Assembly (NCBI GenBank): GCA_963669155.1
Contig: OZ022580.1
Location: 18,358,090-18,422,089 of the forward strand
Source of the DNA: Arbacia lixula
Taxonomy: Eukaryota; Echinodermata; Echinoidea; Arbacioida; Arbaciidae
Length of the DNA: 64,000 bases
Direction: 5' to 3'
The translations under genes and the position numbers were made by a program. Positions 49,349 to 59,850 of this stretch are shown here, piece by piece (position 1 is the stretch's first letter; each line of letters opens with the position of its first letter). The notes beneath the pieces were generated by a model. It was not told the DNA's origin. It searched no databases and was given only the letters and a program-made list of their open reading frames with translations.

Positions 49349-50871
49349 GAACCCAAGCTCTCCTCCTTATTCCAAGTCCAATGTCAAGGGTCCCACAAAC
49401 AAACCTTACATGATCTCATCAATTCAGGTGACTAAGAGTTCAGTGCTCTACAATTCCCACCAGGCCACTGATGATATCTCCATCCATGATTTCCAAAGCA
49501 TCTCATGGCATTAGTCACGCAAAACAATATTTTCTTTTCCAGATCAATACTAGAGTAAAAACAAACACCACATGTAAAATGTTGATGGGTCGACCACGTT
49601 ATCAGAAGATCCAGACCAGTATTTAAATGAAAACATTGCTCAGCAGTCATCACACACTTAAACCCTCACATAGGAATGACTTACCCTGAGATTTTGCATA
49701 TTTCTCACTGTCATTTAATCAAAATGTATGTTTTACTATATTGAAGCCAATTATAAAGAAAATGTTCTTAGAGTATGTTTATAGCGAGGGTATACTTATA
49801 CAAACTGTTCAGAGAATATTCAGTTTTAGTGACACCATGTGATTGAATTCTTTTTATAATTCTTTCAAATAACAATGTGCTTTCATGTTCCAGAACATGT
49901 ACCTGAAATCGAAATGATACAGCTCGTGCAGTACCCTGGAGTTTCTTCAAAGAAATGCCACAAGCAAAAACAGAGTGGTTTCCTATTTCTTGAGAAGACA
50001 TGTTTTGTTAAGCTCCTGCATATACTCCCTTATGTTGTCAAACCGCAACATTTGTGGGTTTAGCTTTACGCACCAGACAGCAGGCAATAATTTCTCGCAG
50101 CCATCCATTCATGCATTCGATAGAAAGAAATACAGGATTCTCCTTAGATCTGGCTTGACGTGAGTCACACAGATATATAAAACAAATAACAAACCCGCAG
50201 CGGAGAGCGAGAGATTGTCCAAATAAGCGGACGGAAGGAAGGAATAAAGAAAATGGTAGAAGAGAGACGCAGAAGTCTAAGGGCCAATCGGCACGGCAAC
50301 GGGGGAGCCCAGAAATGGGAAATTAATGTCGGGGAGAGTGATCAGGTGTAAGCTACACTGTCAAATCCCATTGCCTACCAGCTGACTGGACTCCCTTCTC
50401 AGGGCTGGTTTGGGGCATGATTGAATGGAGAAACAGCCCTAAGGGAGGGTACCATTCTGGGAGAGTGAAGATCACATGCAGGAGGGCATTCTCTCATATC
50501 TGTTGGAACTCTGCAGTATTTTATTTATTTTTGTTTATGCTGCTGCTGACTGCGAGGAGGAAGGGGGGGGGGGGGGTGAGCGGTTGGGAAGATATTAACC
50601 TGAGATGAACATGAGTCAGGGCAGTCTAAATTCGCTGATTTGGGTTACCGTAAGTAAATAATACAGGGGATCACTTTACTTAAGCCATTAACTGAGTTTC
50701 TGGATCACTGTGATGTATTGCAGGCATATTGCAGTATCCATGTCAGAAAAAGGCTTTTATTATTAATGGAAACTCACTTCTAGGAGGAAACAGAGGGATA
50801 TGAATAAGATCTAAAAATTCTTTCTTGTTTTTTTTACTTCTGTCTTTCCAATCTCTTAGAAGTACACTCTC
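49349..50871. other. Unique DNA with a 14-bp poly-G
   Basis: Poly-G at 50563-50576. No gene, RNA or element is recognised in the remainder. Confidence 0.45.
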
Positions 50872-51180
50872 TTTGCTTATAAATAATACATTTCTTCTGC
50901 TTGGCTGGCAGTTCTACTTGAAAAGAAATTACTTTATTTCAGAAGTCGATAAGATTTTACAAGTACTGGGAAACTGTCTTGCTTGTAAACAATACATTTC
51001 CTCTACTTGGCTGGCAGCTCTACTTGAAAAGAAATGACTTTATTTCAGAAGTCGGTAAGATTCTACAATAGTATACTAGTACTGGGAAACTGTCTTGCTT
51101 GTAAACAATACAATATTTCCTCTGCTTTCCTTACAACTTTACTTGAAATGTAATGACATTTATATCAAAGTTGATAAAAT
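50872..51180. repeat. Degenerate tandem repeat, three copies of 106-119 bp
   Basis: ggctggcagYtctacttgaa occurs at 50903 and 51009 (period 106). A diverged third copy (ctttccttacaactttacttgaaa) begins about 119 bp later, the extra length being an insertion near 51065-51080. Shared words include tacatttcYtct, tttatttcagaagtcg and ctgggaaactgtcttgcttg. Confidence 0.85.
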
Positions 51181-51276
51181 TCAGATCTGGTATCACTATA
51201 CATCTGAAGTAGGCAAAGAACTCTCACACGACTCACACACACAGCCTGGAGCTACGAAATGTGCTAACGGCATAGG

Positions 51277-51810
51277 ATGAAAATCAGCACAGAAATTCAT
51301 CTCCACGAATCAATAGACTTATCCAATGATCAAACAATATTGATCATGAAGCGCCTAAACACAACCCGTAAAATCACACGTTGTATCGATCCAATGTATT
51401 CCGTTCCCCTTCTGATATGTTTACAACTCACGGCGCTACCCACAAAGCAAACTGTGCGATCAATGTGGCTTCAGACGCGACATATCACAAGCTGGCTCGG
51501 CATACTCCATCATCCCAGCCATTCTATATTGATTACATCCTCGCACCCCACATCAAATCTCCGATATATAGGTGATATAAACTGCAAATCTCACAGCTTC
51601 CCGTACGCAATCATACTGCCAAATCGATACATCAACACAGACAAGAACATCACCACAAAGTCATTGCGGCGAATCAATATCCGTAAAACACTGACCCCCA
51701 AATCTGAAATGAATAATATTGATCATGACATATCCGAACACACTACAACAATTCCTATCTATCAGTGGGGAGTGACCACTGATGTCCCTAATGATAGATT
51801 GGACACATAG
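51277..51810 (+). other. Unassigned 177-codon open frame, probably non-coding
   Basis: This is the longest frame in the window that is not low-complexity. It starts with Met-Lys-Ile-Ser-Thr and is rich in Ile, Thr, Ser, Asn and His. I recognise no domain, signal peptide or membrane segment, and I see no splice context, promoter or poly-A signal that fits. The frame exists partly because the local sequence is C/A-rich and T-poor, so stop codons are rare. Repeated words (gaatcaata, aatattgatcatga) within it suggest a repetitive rather than coding origin. A single-exon gene cannot be excluded. Confidence 0.25.
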
Positions 51811-51900
51811 TGGTCCCATTAAAACGGGAAATAAACTAGTGTAAGGGGGCGAAAGACGTTTGCATCATTCATTACCATGGATCAATGTTTTACAACAAAG

Positions 51901-52038
51901 ACTGATCTCATGATCAAATTTAATAGATTCCAAGTGTACCGCATCGATTTCTTGCCTTCTCCAATTCAGCACTTTGCTTACAACTCATTAAAAGGCATCA
52001 ATGTAGTAAGGAAAAATACTGATCTCATGATCAAATTT
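51901..52038. repeat. Short direct repeat, 117-bp offset
   Basis: A 21-bp identical word beginning actgatctcatgatcaa occurs at 51901 and 52018. The sequence between is only weakly similar, so this may be an old tandem duplication. Confidence 0.6.
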
Positions 52039-53144
52039 CGAAAGCTATTGAAGCAAATACAGTGGAAATTTCACACTATAGTGTGTGCAATCAGCCCTTT
52101 CTGTACCAAGGGGACTTATTCATCACTGGAAGAACCAACCCTGGTGAGAGATCTGTGTACCACATCAATTCTCCAGTTGTCCCAAATTAAAATACATGAA
52201 TGCTGGAGTTAAGAGCGTGTTATGGGATCGTTAGGCGGGACTGCGTGTGACAGTGACATCGCTGACCACGCTCCCAAGTCAAGAGCCAATCCATTAATCC
52301 ATTCCCCAGTGCTGAGCACTTTGGCATCTGAACAGGTCTTCAGTGGTGTGAACACAACCATCTCAAACCAGCTTTCACAGTGATGTTACCACGAGAGGTT
52401 TCATACGCGGCAAAGCAACAACTCGACTTTCTATGTGTGCTCTCAGTATTGTTGAATATGAACACATTGTGTGAACATTTCCTTAATCAATTGCTTTCAG
52501 TTATGTTACTACGTAACTACTGACACTAACAGGGCTAATAAAGGGAAATAGAGCCAGAGGAAGACAACAGACTATCTCAAGAGACTTGCAGAGCTGGAAG
52601 TCCACTCTGGAACTAATGAATCACATACACAACAAAAATAATTGGCAAAAAATGGTTGCCTAGAATAATGAGCAGGCCTCTACTATCTACGCAGTGCGAT
52701 TTCTATGCACAATACTTCACCTTCCCTGGTATGGTTACATCAGGACTTATAACTAGCATCTGTGTTTAAAAGACAAGATAGGCCGCAGACAAAATAATGC
52801 AAGAATTTATTTTTTTTTTAATTATACATCGTTTAATATTTGAGAGAATATTCAACATCTCTTTTCTTAATTACGGCAAGACGCCTATAAACAGTGTACA
52901 GTGTATCAGTGTAAATATGAAAAATTTAACAAGCCAATTCTTTGAAAATTATTTGAGTCAAGACAGATGTTGGACTGTGTAAGATTGATAAATCAGTGTT
53001 ATGGCAATAGTATGAGCACATCTCATGATGGACAGATTACTGTGGAGTGCTTTGGATTTCACCCCTGAAAACCACATGGCGTAAGTGAGCTCAGAATCTT
53101 TGGCATCTGTCGCTGGAGCCACACCGCACACATCAGGAGTAAGA
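52039..53144. other. Unique spacer
   Basis: AT-rich, with no arrays or gene-like frames. Confidence 0.45.
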
Positions 53145-53161
53145 CTTCTTCTTCTTCTCTC

Positions 53162-53203
<42 letters not shown>
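53145..53203 (+). repeat. (CTT)n-(TC)n tract
   Basis: cttcttcttcttct grades into ctctttctctctttctc and a pure (TC)n of about 30 bp. Confidence 0.92.
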
Positions 53204-53204
<1 letters not shown>

Positions 53205-53237
53205 CTGCCAGCATGAAGTTCTATTATTTGGTGACTC

Positions 53238-53527
53238 ACCCATCCATCTCATCTAATCTCATCAAATGGGAGGAGGGATATAAAAAACATGAAACCACCC
53301 CATTGTACCTTCCTCTCATCTCAGGAAGATGACTTGCCTAGCAACACATTGCAGCATCCGGATTGCATCCCACCCATCCATCTCAACTGGACTCGTCAAA
53401 CAGGAGGAGAGAAATGAAAACAGAGCACAGACAAAAGGGGAACATGAAGCCCTCCCATTGTATCTTCATTTCGTTTCAAGGAGATACCTTGCTTAGCAAC
53501 ACACTACAGCATCCGGACCGCATCCCA
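53238..53527. repeat. Diverged tandem duplication (about 134 and 156 bp)
   Basis: Both copies begin acccatccatctca and end gcatccgga-Y-gcatccc (copy 1 from 53238, copy 2 from 53372). Copy 2 has about 22 extra bases in the middle. Both keep ttgcYtagcaacacaYt. Confidence 0.85.
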
Positions 53528-54628
53528 CTGCGATGCAGCCGCGCCGCTGTGTACGTCTGGCACCCTGTGAGGAGGCAGTTTATGCAAGGAATGAGGAAAT
53601 CTGATTTGCAGTTGGGGAAAGTCTGTGCCTTCGCATCAAACTTGCGTCAAAAGGAGTGTACCAGTGTTGATATCCAAGAACATGTGTTCAACACTCAAAC
53701 ATAAAGCACCATGCATACCATTTCGTCTAATTCGCGTTTGGTATCGCTTCAATTCCTTCAGTTATGCAAGATCTTTTCGCTAGTTATTAAGAAGTTCTTG
53801 ATCCCATCGGTTTAAGAAACAGAAAGATTCATTGGGCTGACATAATCATTTAAACTCATTAATTTGCCACATGTTACATTCACATACCTCTACATGGAGA
53901 GCTGAGAGGCCACAATTTCCATACACACAATGAGCTCAGTTCAGTTCTTGCCACAATCAGGATGGGGAACAGGTTAACCCACACATTACCAGTGGTACAC
54001 AGATGTGTCCTAACTAAATGGTGTTGTTATACCTTGGTCTTAAGAGGTTTAACCCGTTGCTCATGGTTAGATTATCAAGCTTCAGGAACCCTGGTCCAGT
54101 TAGGATGTCAAAATTTGCCACAGAACTGCAGGAACCAAAGTGGTGTGGCTTAATTGATCCCTATAAGGAATTTGAAAAGCCAGTTGCCTAATGTCCATAC
54201 ACCAGATTATGCGGGAGTCACGCTGCACAGTATCTGAGGGGAGAAAAGCCAGCCCGCAAATACACGGAATGAGTGTAAAGAATGGGTTAAAAGAAAAGTG
54301 AGTGATGGCTCACACACAGGAGGGGTGCATGGAGTCGGGTTAAACATTTGATCTGTGACAAATCCGTATGCATGTGTCAAGGAAGCGGGTTGACTTCACG
54401 ACTTCACGGGCCAAGAGATTGAGGCCTCACGTTGCTGTCTCCTGTCAACTCCACTCATTGCATATTCACCCCATGTGGTTGATTAAACCATGGCTGAGCA
54501 GTCAGTCAGCCGGTGAGCCAGCGGTCAGGCTGAGTTCTGGAGGCTGGGTGTGGGATGTTATATCTATCTACAGTGCAACTCTGTCTTTCAAGTCTTTCAA
54601 GTCTGGATAACCATACCAGCTGGGGGAG
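53528..54628. other. Unique spacer
   Basis: No arrays, elements or supported genes. Confidence 0.45.
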
Positions 54629-54760
54629 CCCCCCCCCCCTCCCCCCCCCCCAAAAAAAAAAAAAAATGAATAATAATAATAATAAAAAACATTAAAAAAA
54701 ATAAAGAAAGAAAGAAATATAATAATAATAATAACAATAATTATAATAAGAAGAAATAAT
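54629..54760 (+). repeat. C-run, A-run and (AAT)n low-complexity block
   Basis: Eleven C, one T, eleven C, then about 15 A (to 54666), followed by imperfect AAT repeats mixed with aaag units to about 54760. Confidence 0.92.
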
Positions 54761-55098
54761 TTGTCTTACTTCTTTCTTGACCAAAGACCAGAACAGACAA
54801 ACTAACCAAGGTCCTTTACCAAACTAAATTTATTTCAAATACAAGCAGAACAATCAGAGAAGCAGAGCAAATCAAGTTTTGAGGAAAATCGGACAAGTAC
54901 ATGTAATTAGAAAGTTGAATTTTTGTTGTAATGATATGAACATGGATGTTTGGGGGAGGCAAACAAGCAACTGAGTGGTGATGAGGTAATGTCAAAAAAT
55001 GTGTGCTTCTATCAATGTGAAACTTTTGAGAGCTAATCCTCCCCCCCCCCCCAACACACACAGTCAGCACGAATCTATACTGATCTCTTTCAGTAAGA
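54761..55098. other. Unique spacer with a 12-bp C run
   Basis: C run at 55041-55052. No gene. Confidence 0.45.
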
Positions 55099-56127
55099 GG
55101 GGGAAGAAGTTAAGACTTAACATAGATGGTTTAGCCCATGCAAAGCAAATGAGAGCCCTTGGAAGTAACAAAACCTGAAGAATTAAATTTCAAAAACACA
55201 TGGTTCAGGGTATCCATTTAATCAGTCTTGAAAAGATCCTCCACCATCAAGTTAGCATTTTCCCCCTTGCTTCTATCCATTCAATCTTGACCAAAGTCTT
55301 CCTTTAAGTCGCATGACAACATCTCTTTCATCCGTCCTTTGTGTGGGAAGGGGATGAGAGAAAAGAGGGATGATACACATCGATGTGATGCTATCTCCAA
55401 TAGAGGCGGAAAATACCAAAATGGTGAGCTCACCAGAGACTGGCTATCTATGGCTGGAGAGAGATGGGGGCTGGAATTTGGAAATGAAATTACCATGCGG
55501 CCTCCCCCAACATACCCTAGACTGGCCACCTAATCGTATTAGTGCCTCTCCTGCATAAAATAAAGAGCTTGTTTCAAAAAGGTGGTAACTCCATTTTCGC
55601 TGACTGTTATTCGAAGTGGGACTGTTCATAAAGGTGAGATGACTAAGGAAATAGAGGCGGAATGCACAATATTTTGTGCCTGTCTGTCTAATCTTGATTT
55701 TACCCTCTTAGTACTACGCAAAAACTCAGTAGGCATTTCATGGCTTGATACTGAGAGGGTAAAGCTTCAAAGCTTTCGAAATGTACATTTTGGAACACAC
55801 CCCTTGGAGAGGATCTGGCAGCGAGTGTGTACACAAACCAAAACAAAGTGGTCTGAAGCGTGCTCGAAAGTGTATCTCTGAACAAGTTCCATACACCTCT
55901 TCACGGGTTGTTTTGGGCGGACTTGAGCATTTTTGCTGTTCTAAAACCAGGAATGAGCTGCAACGGCGCACAATATTATAAAAAAGGTACCATTTTGATC
56001 GTTCTTATTCATACCTCTGCTCAGAGGCTACTTTGAACCACTTTGCTGATTAAAGAGTGAAATCACACTCAAGTAACCCAAAGCATTCTATAAGCTGTAT
56101 TAGACTGCTTGTATGAAAGTCAGTAAT
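55099..56127. repeat. Duplicated 1-kb segment, copy 1 (left of assembly gap)
   Basis: Aligns collinearly with 56647-57645, offset about 1547 bp at its start. Between about 55240 and 55610 the copies differ at only a few positions. From about 55610 to 55880 there are many substitutions and 1-4-bp indels. Copy 1 also has about 35 bp near 56011-56050 that copy 2 lacks. Several overlapping open frames are shared, including 55281-55529 on the minus strand, but none has a recognisable domain. The simplest reading is two alleles placed in series. A real tandem duplication is the alternative. Confidence 0.9.
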
Positions 56128-56446
56128 AGGGACTTTTCGATTTGGACGTGCCGCCAGGCGTCACCGTGAATGACGTCACTTTTACGCACCGCGCATGCGT
56201 TCACGTCGACACCTCGGCTCAACACCCCTCGGCTCAACGCGTTTACTCCCTACGTTGAGCCGCTCCTGAAATGCGTTTCGATTTTGGGCGTCACGTCTAG
56301 TCAACGTAGTGACGTCATGGCCCCTGTGGCCCGCGTGGCAATCACTGATCTCCCCACTGGTTGCAATACGTATACGGGCGCGGTTAAAATGTATATGTGG
56401 GACTGTAGTGTGCATTTGCAACTTGCTAGACGACAGAGCAAACAGG
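56128..56446. mobile_element. GC/CpG-rich insertion absent from the other copy, truncated by the gap
   Basis: Similarity to copy 2 stops at gtcagta and sequence of very different composition begins (gggacttttcgatttgg). Internal modules repeat: tttcgatttggacgt near 56139 and tttcgattttgggcgt near 56276, each followed by a perfect TGACGTCA (56171-56178 and 56310-56317). The arrangement of CpG-rich, iterated modules resembles the other non-autonomous elements in the window. The right end lies in the N gap, so terminal repeats cannot be checked. Confidence 0.55.
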
Positions 56447-56646
56447 NNNNNNNNNNNNNNNNNNNNNNNNNNNNNNNNNNNNNNNNNNNNNNNNNNNNNN
56501 NNNNNNNNNNNNNNNNNNNNNNNNNNNNNNNNNNNNNNNNNNNNNNNNNNNNNNNNNNNNNNNNNNNNNNNNNNNNNNNNNNNNNNNNNNNNNNNNNNNN
56601 NNNNNNNNNNNNNNNNNNNNNNNNNNNNNNNNNNNNNNNNNNNNNN
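56447..56646. other. Assembly gap, 200 N
   Basis: Exactly 200 N, which suggests a placeholder of fixed size rather than a measured length. Open frames drawn across it are meaningless. Confidence 0.99.
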
Positions 56647-57645
56647 GGGTAAGAAGTGAAGACTCAACATAGATGGTTTAGCCCATGCAAAGCAAGAAAG
56701 AGCCCTTGGAAGTAACAAAACCTGAAGAATTGAATTTCAAAAACACATGGTTCAGGGTATCCATTTAATCAGTCTTGAAAAGATCCTCCACCATCAAGTT
56801 AGCATTTTTCCCCCTTGCTTCTATCCATTCCATCTTGACCAAAGTCTTCCTTTAAGTCGCATGACAACATCTCTTTCATCCGTCCTTTGTGTGGGAAGGG
56901 GATGAGAGAAAAGAGGGATGATACACATCGATGTGATGCTATCTCCAATAGAGGCGGAAAATACCAAAATGGTGAGATCACCAGAGACTGGCTATCTATG
57001 GCTGGAGAGAGATGGGGGCTGGAATTTGGAAATGAAATTACCATGCGGCCTCCCCCAACATACCCTAGACTGGCCACCTAATCGTATTAGTGCCTCTCCT
57101 GCATAAAATAAAGAGCTTGTTTCAAAAAGGTGGTAACTCCATTTTCGCTGACTGTTGTGTGAAGTGGGACTGTTCATGAAGGTGAGATGACTTTTAGGAA
57201 ATAAAGGCGGAATGCACAATATTATGTGCTCGTCTCTCTTATCTTGATTTTTACCCTCTCAGTACTGCGCAAGAACTCAGTACGCATTTCATCGCTTGAT
57301 ACTGAGAGGGGAAAGCTTCAAAGCTTTCCAAATGTACACTTTGGGACACACCCCATGGGGTGGATCTGGCAGCGAGTATGTACACAAATAAATATAAAGT
57401 GGTCTGAAGCGTGCTCGAAAGTGTATCTCTGAACAAGTTCCATACATCTCCTCACAGGATGTTTTGGGGCGGACTTGAGCATTTTTGCTGTTCTAAAACC
57501 AGGAATGAGCTACAACGTCGCACAATATTATCAAAAAGGTACCATTATGATCATTCTTATTCATGATTGAAGAGTGAAAGCACACTCAAGTATCCCAAAG
57601 CATTCTATAAGCTGTACTTAGACTGCTTGTATTAAAGTCAGTATT
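56647..57645. repeat. Duplicated 1-kb segment, copy 2 (right of assembly gap)
   Basis: Starts immediately after the last N inside the homologous region and ends at gtcagta, where copy 1 switches into the CpG-rich insertion. Beyond 57645 it continues into unique DNA (gatggagaatggacttgg). It has the uninterrupted allele at the insertion point. The minus-strand frame 56799-57077 corresponds to the one in copy 1 but has no known function. Confidence 0.9.
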
Positions 57646-57752
57646 GATGGAGAATGGACTTGGCACCTTTTGCAAGTGGGCTCTAGAAAATAGAGAGTAC
57701 AGTGTATCTGAGTGTGATATTGTGTTTCACTCTGGCTATGCGCATACACATA
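57646..57752. other. Unique spacer
   Basis: About 100 bp between the duplicated segment and the satellite. No feature seen. Confidence 0.45.
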
Positions 57753-59125
57753 TGAGAAGAGGAAAGGAGAGGGGAGAGAGGGGAGAGAGGGGAGAGTGGG
57801 GAGGGAGAGGGGAGGAAGAGGGGAGGGAGAGGAGAGGGAGAGGAGAGGGAAGGGAGAGGGAAGGGAGAGGGGAGGGAGAGGAGAGGGAAGGGAGAGGGGA
57901 GGGAGAGGGGAGGGAGAGGGGAGGGAGAGGGGAGGGAGAGGGAGGGAGCGGGGAGGGAGAGGGGAGGGAGAGGGGAGGGGAGGGAGAGGGGAGGGAGAGG
58001 AGAGGGAGAGGGGAGGGAGAGGGAGGGAGCGGGGAGGGAGAGGGGAGGGAGAGGGGAGGGGAGGGAGAGGGGAGGGAGAGGGGAGGGAGAGGGGAGGGAG
58101 AGGGAGGGAGAGGGAGGGAGAGGGGAGGGAGAGGGGAGGGAGAGGGGAGGGGAGGGAGAGGGGAGGGAGAGGAGAGGGAAGGGAGAGGGGAGGGAGAGGG
58201 GAGGGAGAGGGGACGGAGAGGGGACGGAGAGGGAGGGAGCGGGGAGGGAGAGGGGAGGGAGAGGGGAGGGGAGGGAGAGGGGAGGGAGAGGGGAGGGAGA
58301 GGGGAGGGAGAGGGAGGGAGAGGGGAGGGAGAGGGGAGGGAGAGGGGAGGGAGAGGGGAGGGAGAGGGAGGGAGAGGGAGGGAGAGGGGAGGGAGAGGGG
58401 AGGGAGAGGGGAGGGAGAGGGAGGGAGAGGGGAGGGAGAGGGAGGGAGCGGGGAGGGAGAGGGGAGGGAGAGGGGAGGGGAGGGAGAGGGGAGGGAGAGG
58501 TGAGGGAGAGGGGAGGGAGAGGGGAGGGAGAGGGGAGGGAGAGGGGAGGGAGAGGGAGGGAGAGGGAGGGAGAGGGGAGGGAGAGGGGAGGGAGAGGGGA
58601 GGGAGAGGGAGGGAGAGGGAGGGAGAGGGGAGGGAGAGGGGAGGGAGAGGGGAGGGAGAGGGGAGGGAGAGGGGAGGGAGAGGGGAGGGGAGGGAGAGGA
58701 GAGTGGAGGGAGAGGAGAGGGAAGGGAGAGGGAGGGAGAGGGGAGGGAGAGGGGAGGGAGAGGGGAGGAGAGGGAGAGGGAGGGAGAGGGAGGGAGAGGG
58801 GAGGGAGAGGGGAGGGAGAGGGGAGGGAGAGGGAGGGAGAGGGGAGGGAGAGGGAAGGGAGAGGGGAGGGAGAGGGAGGGAGAGGGAGGGAGAGGGGAGG
58901 GAGAGGGAGGGAGAGGGGAGGGAGAGGGGAGGGAGAGGGGAGGGAGAGGGGAGGGAGAGGAGAGGAGAGGAGAGGAGAGGAGAGGAGAGGAGAGGGGAGG
59001 GAGAGGGGAGGGAGAGGGGAGGGAGAGGGGAGGGAGAGGGGAGGGAGAGGGGAGGGAGAGGGGAGGGAGAGGGGAGGGAGAGGGGAGGGAGAGGAGAGGG
59101 AGAGGAGAGGAGGGGGGAGGGAGCA
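57753..59125 (+). repeat. G-rich homopurine satellite, about 1.37 kb
   Basis: The + strand is almost entirely G and A, with only a few C or T in more than 1.3 kb. The basic unit is agaggggaggg (11 bp), with 10-bp (agagggaggg) and 16-bp (extra ggggaggg) variants arranged in higher-order patterns. A pure agagg pentamer run lies at about 58957-58990. GGG runs every 4-7 bases satisfy the G4 rule almost throughout, and the mirror symmetry suits H-DNA. Open frames up to 511 codons on both strands (Pro/Ser/Leu or Gly/Arg/Glu) exist only because purine-only DNA has few stops. Confidence 0.97.
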
Positions 59126-59767
59126 AGGGATGCGTGATGAAGGATGGGGGCACCGTGTATAGCGATCAAGGGAAAGGGGAAATTTGGGGAGGGGCAACAC
59201 AGCATGAGATACAGAGTATGGTATACTGGACTAAAGAATGAACAGATAGCGATTCACTGATGGATAAATGGAGCATCAGAGAATAGGATAGATAAAAGAA
59301 TATACAACAAATAAAACACTTGATAAGGAAGTTAACATTTATCTAAACCTTTGGATTATCGTATAAAGGGAAACTGAAAATCAATACAAAAAAGGGGAAA
59401 GAATCCTTTTCTGTAGTTTGAAGAATTCATAAATAAACCAAAACTAACAAAAGGAACAGCATTTGTAACAAAAACACAAACCAGTATGAAGGCAGCATGA
59501 TGGACACTTTGGAGATAAAAACTGACAGAACAGAAACTGTAAATATTTCCGCGTTCCAAAACAGAAACTGTAAACATTTCCTCAATACAAACTACATGTA
59601 AACAAAAAGTTAGGGAAAAAAACAAATGAAAGAAGAAAGAAAGTGGATCACAAGAAAGGGGGAGGAGGAGGAGGGCTTGAAATATATCAGACAGACAGCA
59701 TAGATAACAGCGAACGCCGGATCAATAAGTTTACGATCCCTCAAGGAGACACTTGGTCGGGCGCGTG
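59126..59767. other. Unique spacer with a short 31-bp-period repeat
   Basis: cagaaactgtaaaYatttcc occurs at 59531 and 59562. A purine-rich patch (gggggaggaggaggaggg) lies at about 59659-59675. No gene. Confidence 0.5.
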
Positions 59768-59850
59768 TGTCGGAAAGTGACTCACAACACAGCTCTGCTC
59801 TGCGCTTCGGTCCCGGCCACGGGCTCTTACCGCTGAGCTACAGACAATAA
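59768..59850 (-). mobile_element. Possible tRNA-derived SINE head (A-box match)
   Basis: On the minus strand, tgtagctcagcggtaagagc is a near-perfect tRNA D-arm and contains tagctcagcgg (59830-59840), an excellent pol III A box. The GCTC/GAGC D-stem pairs. The expected anticodon and T arms do not fold, and I find no good B box downstream. It is therefore a SINE head or tRNA relic rather than a working tRNA. Confidence 0.45.

Noticed and set aside
48836-49514. Frames of 199-218 codons with Cys-Leu-Ser-Val repeats
   Set aside because: Translations of TC and CTGT microsatellites.
56170-56718. Open frames of 116-178 codons at the gap
   Set aside because: They read through 200 N and are undefined.
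57618-59205. Open frames of about 490-511 codons on both strands
   Set aside because: They lie wholly in the G/A satellite. Pro/Ser/Leu and Gly/Arg/Glu repeats in several frames at once arise because such DNA has almost no stop codons.
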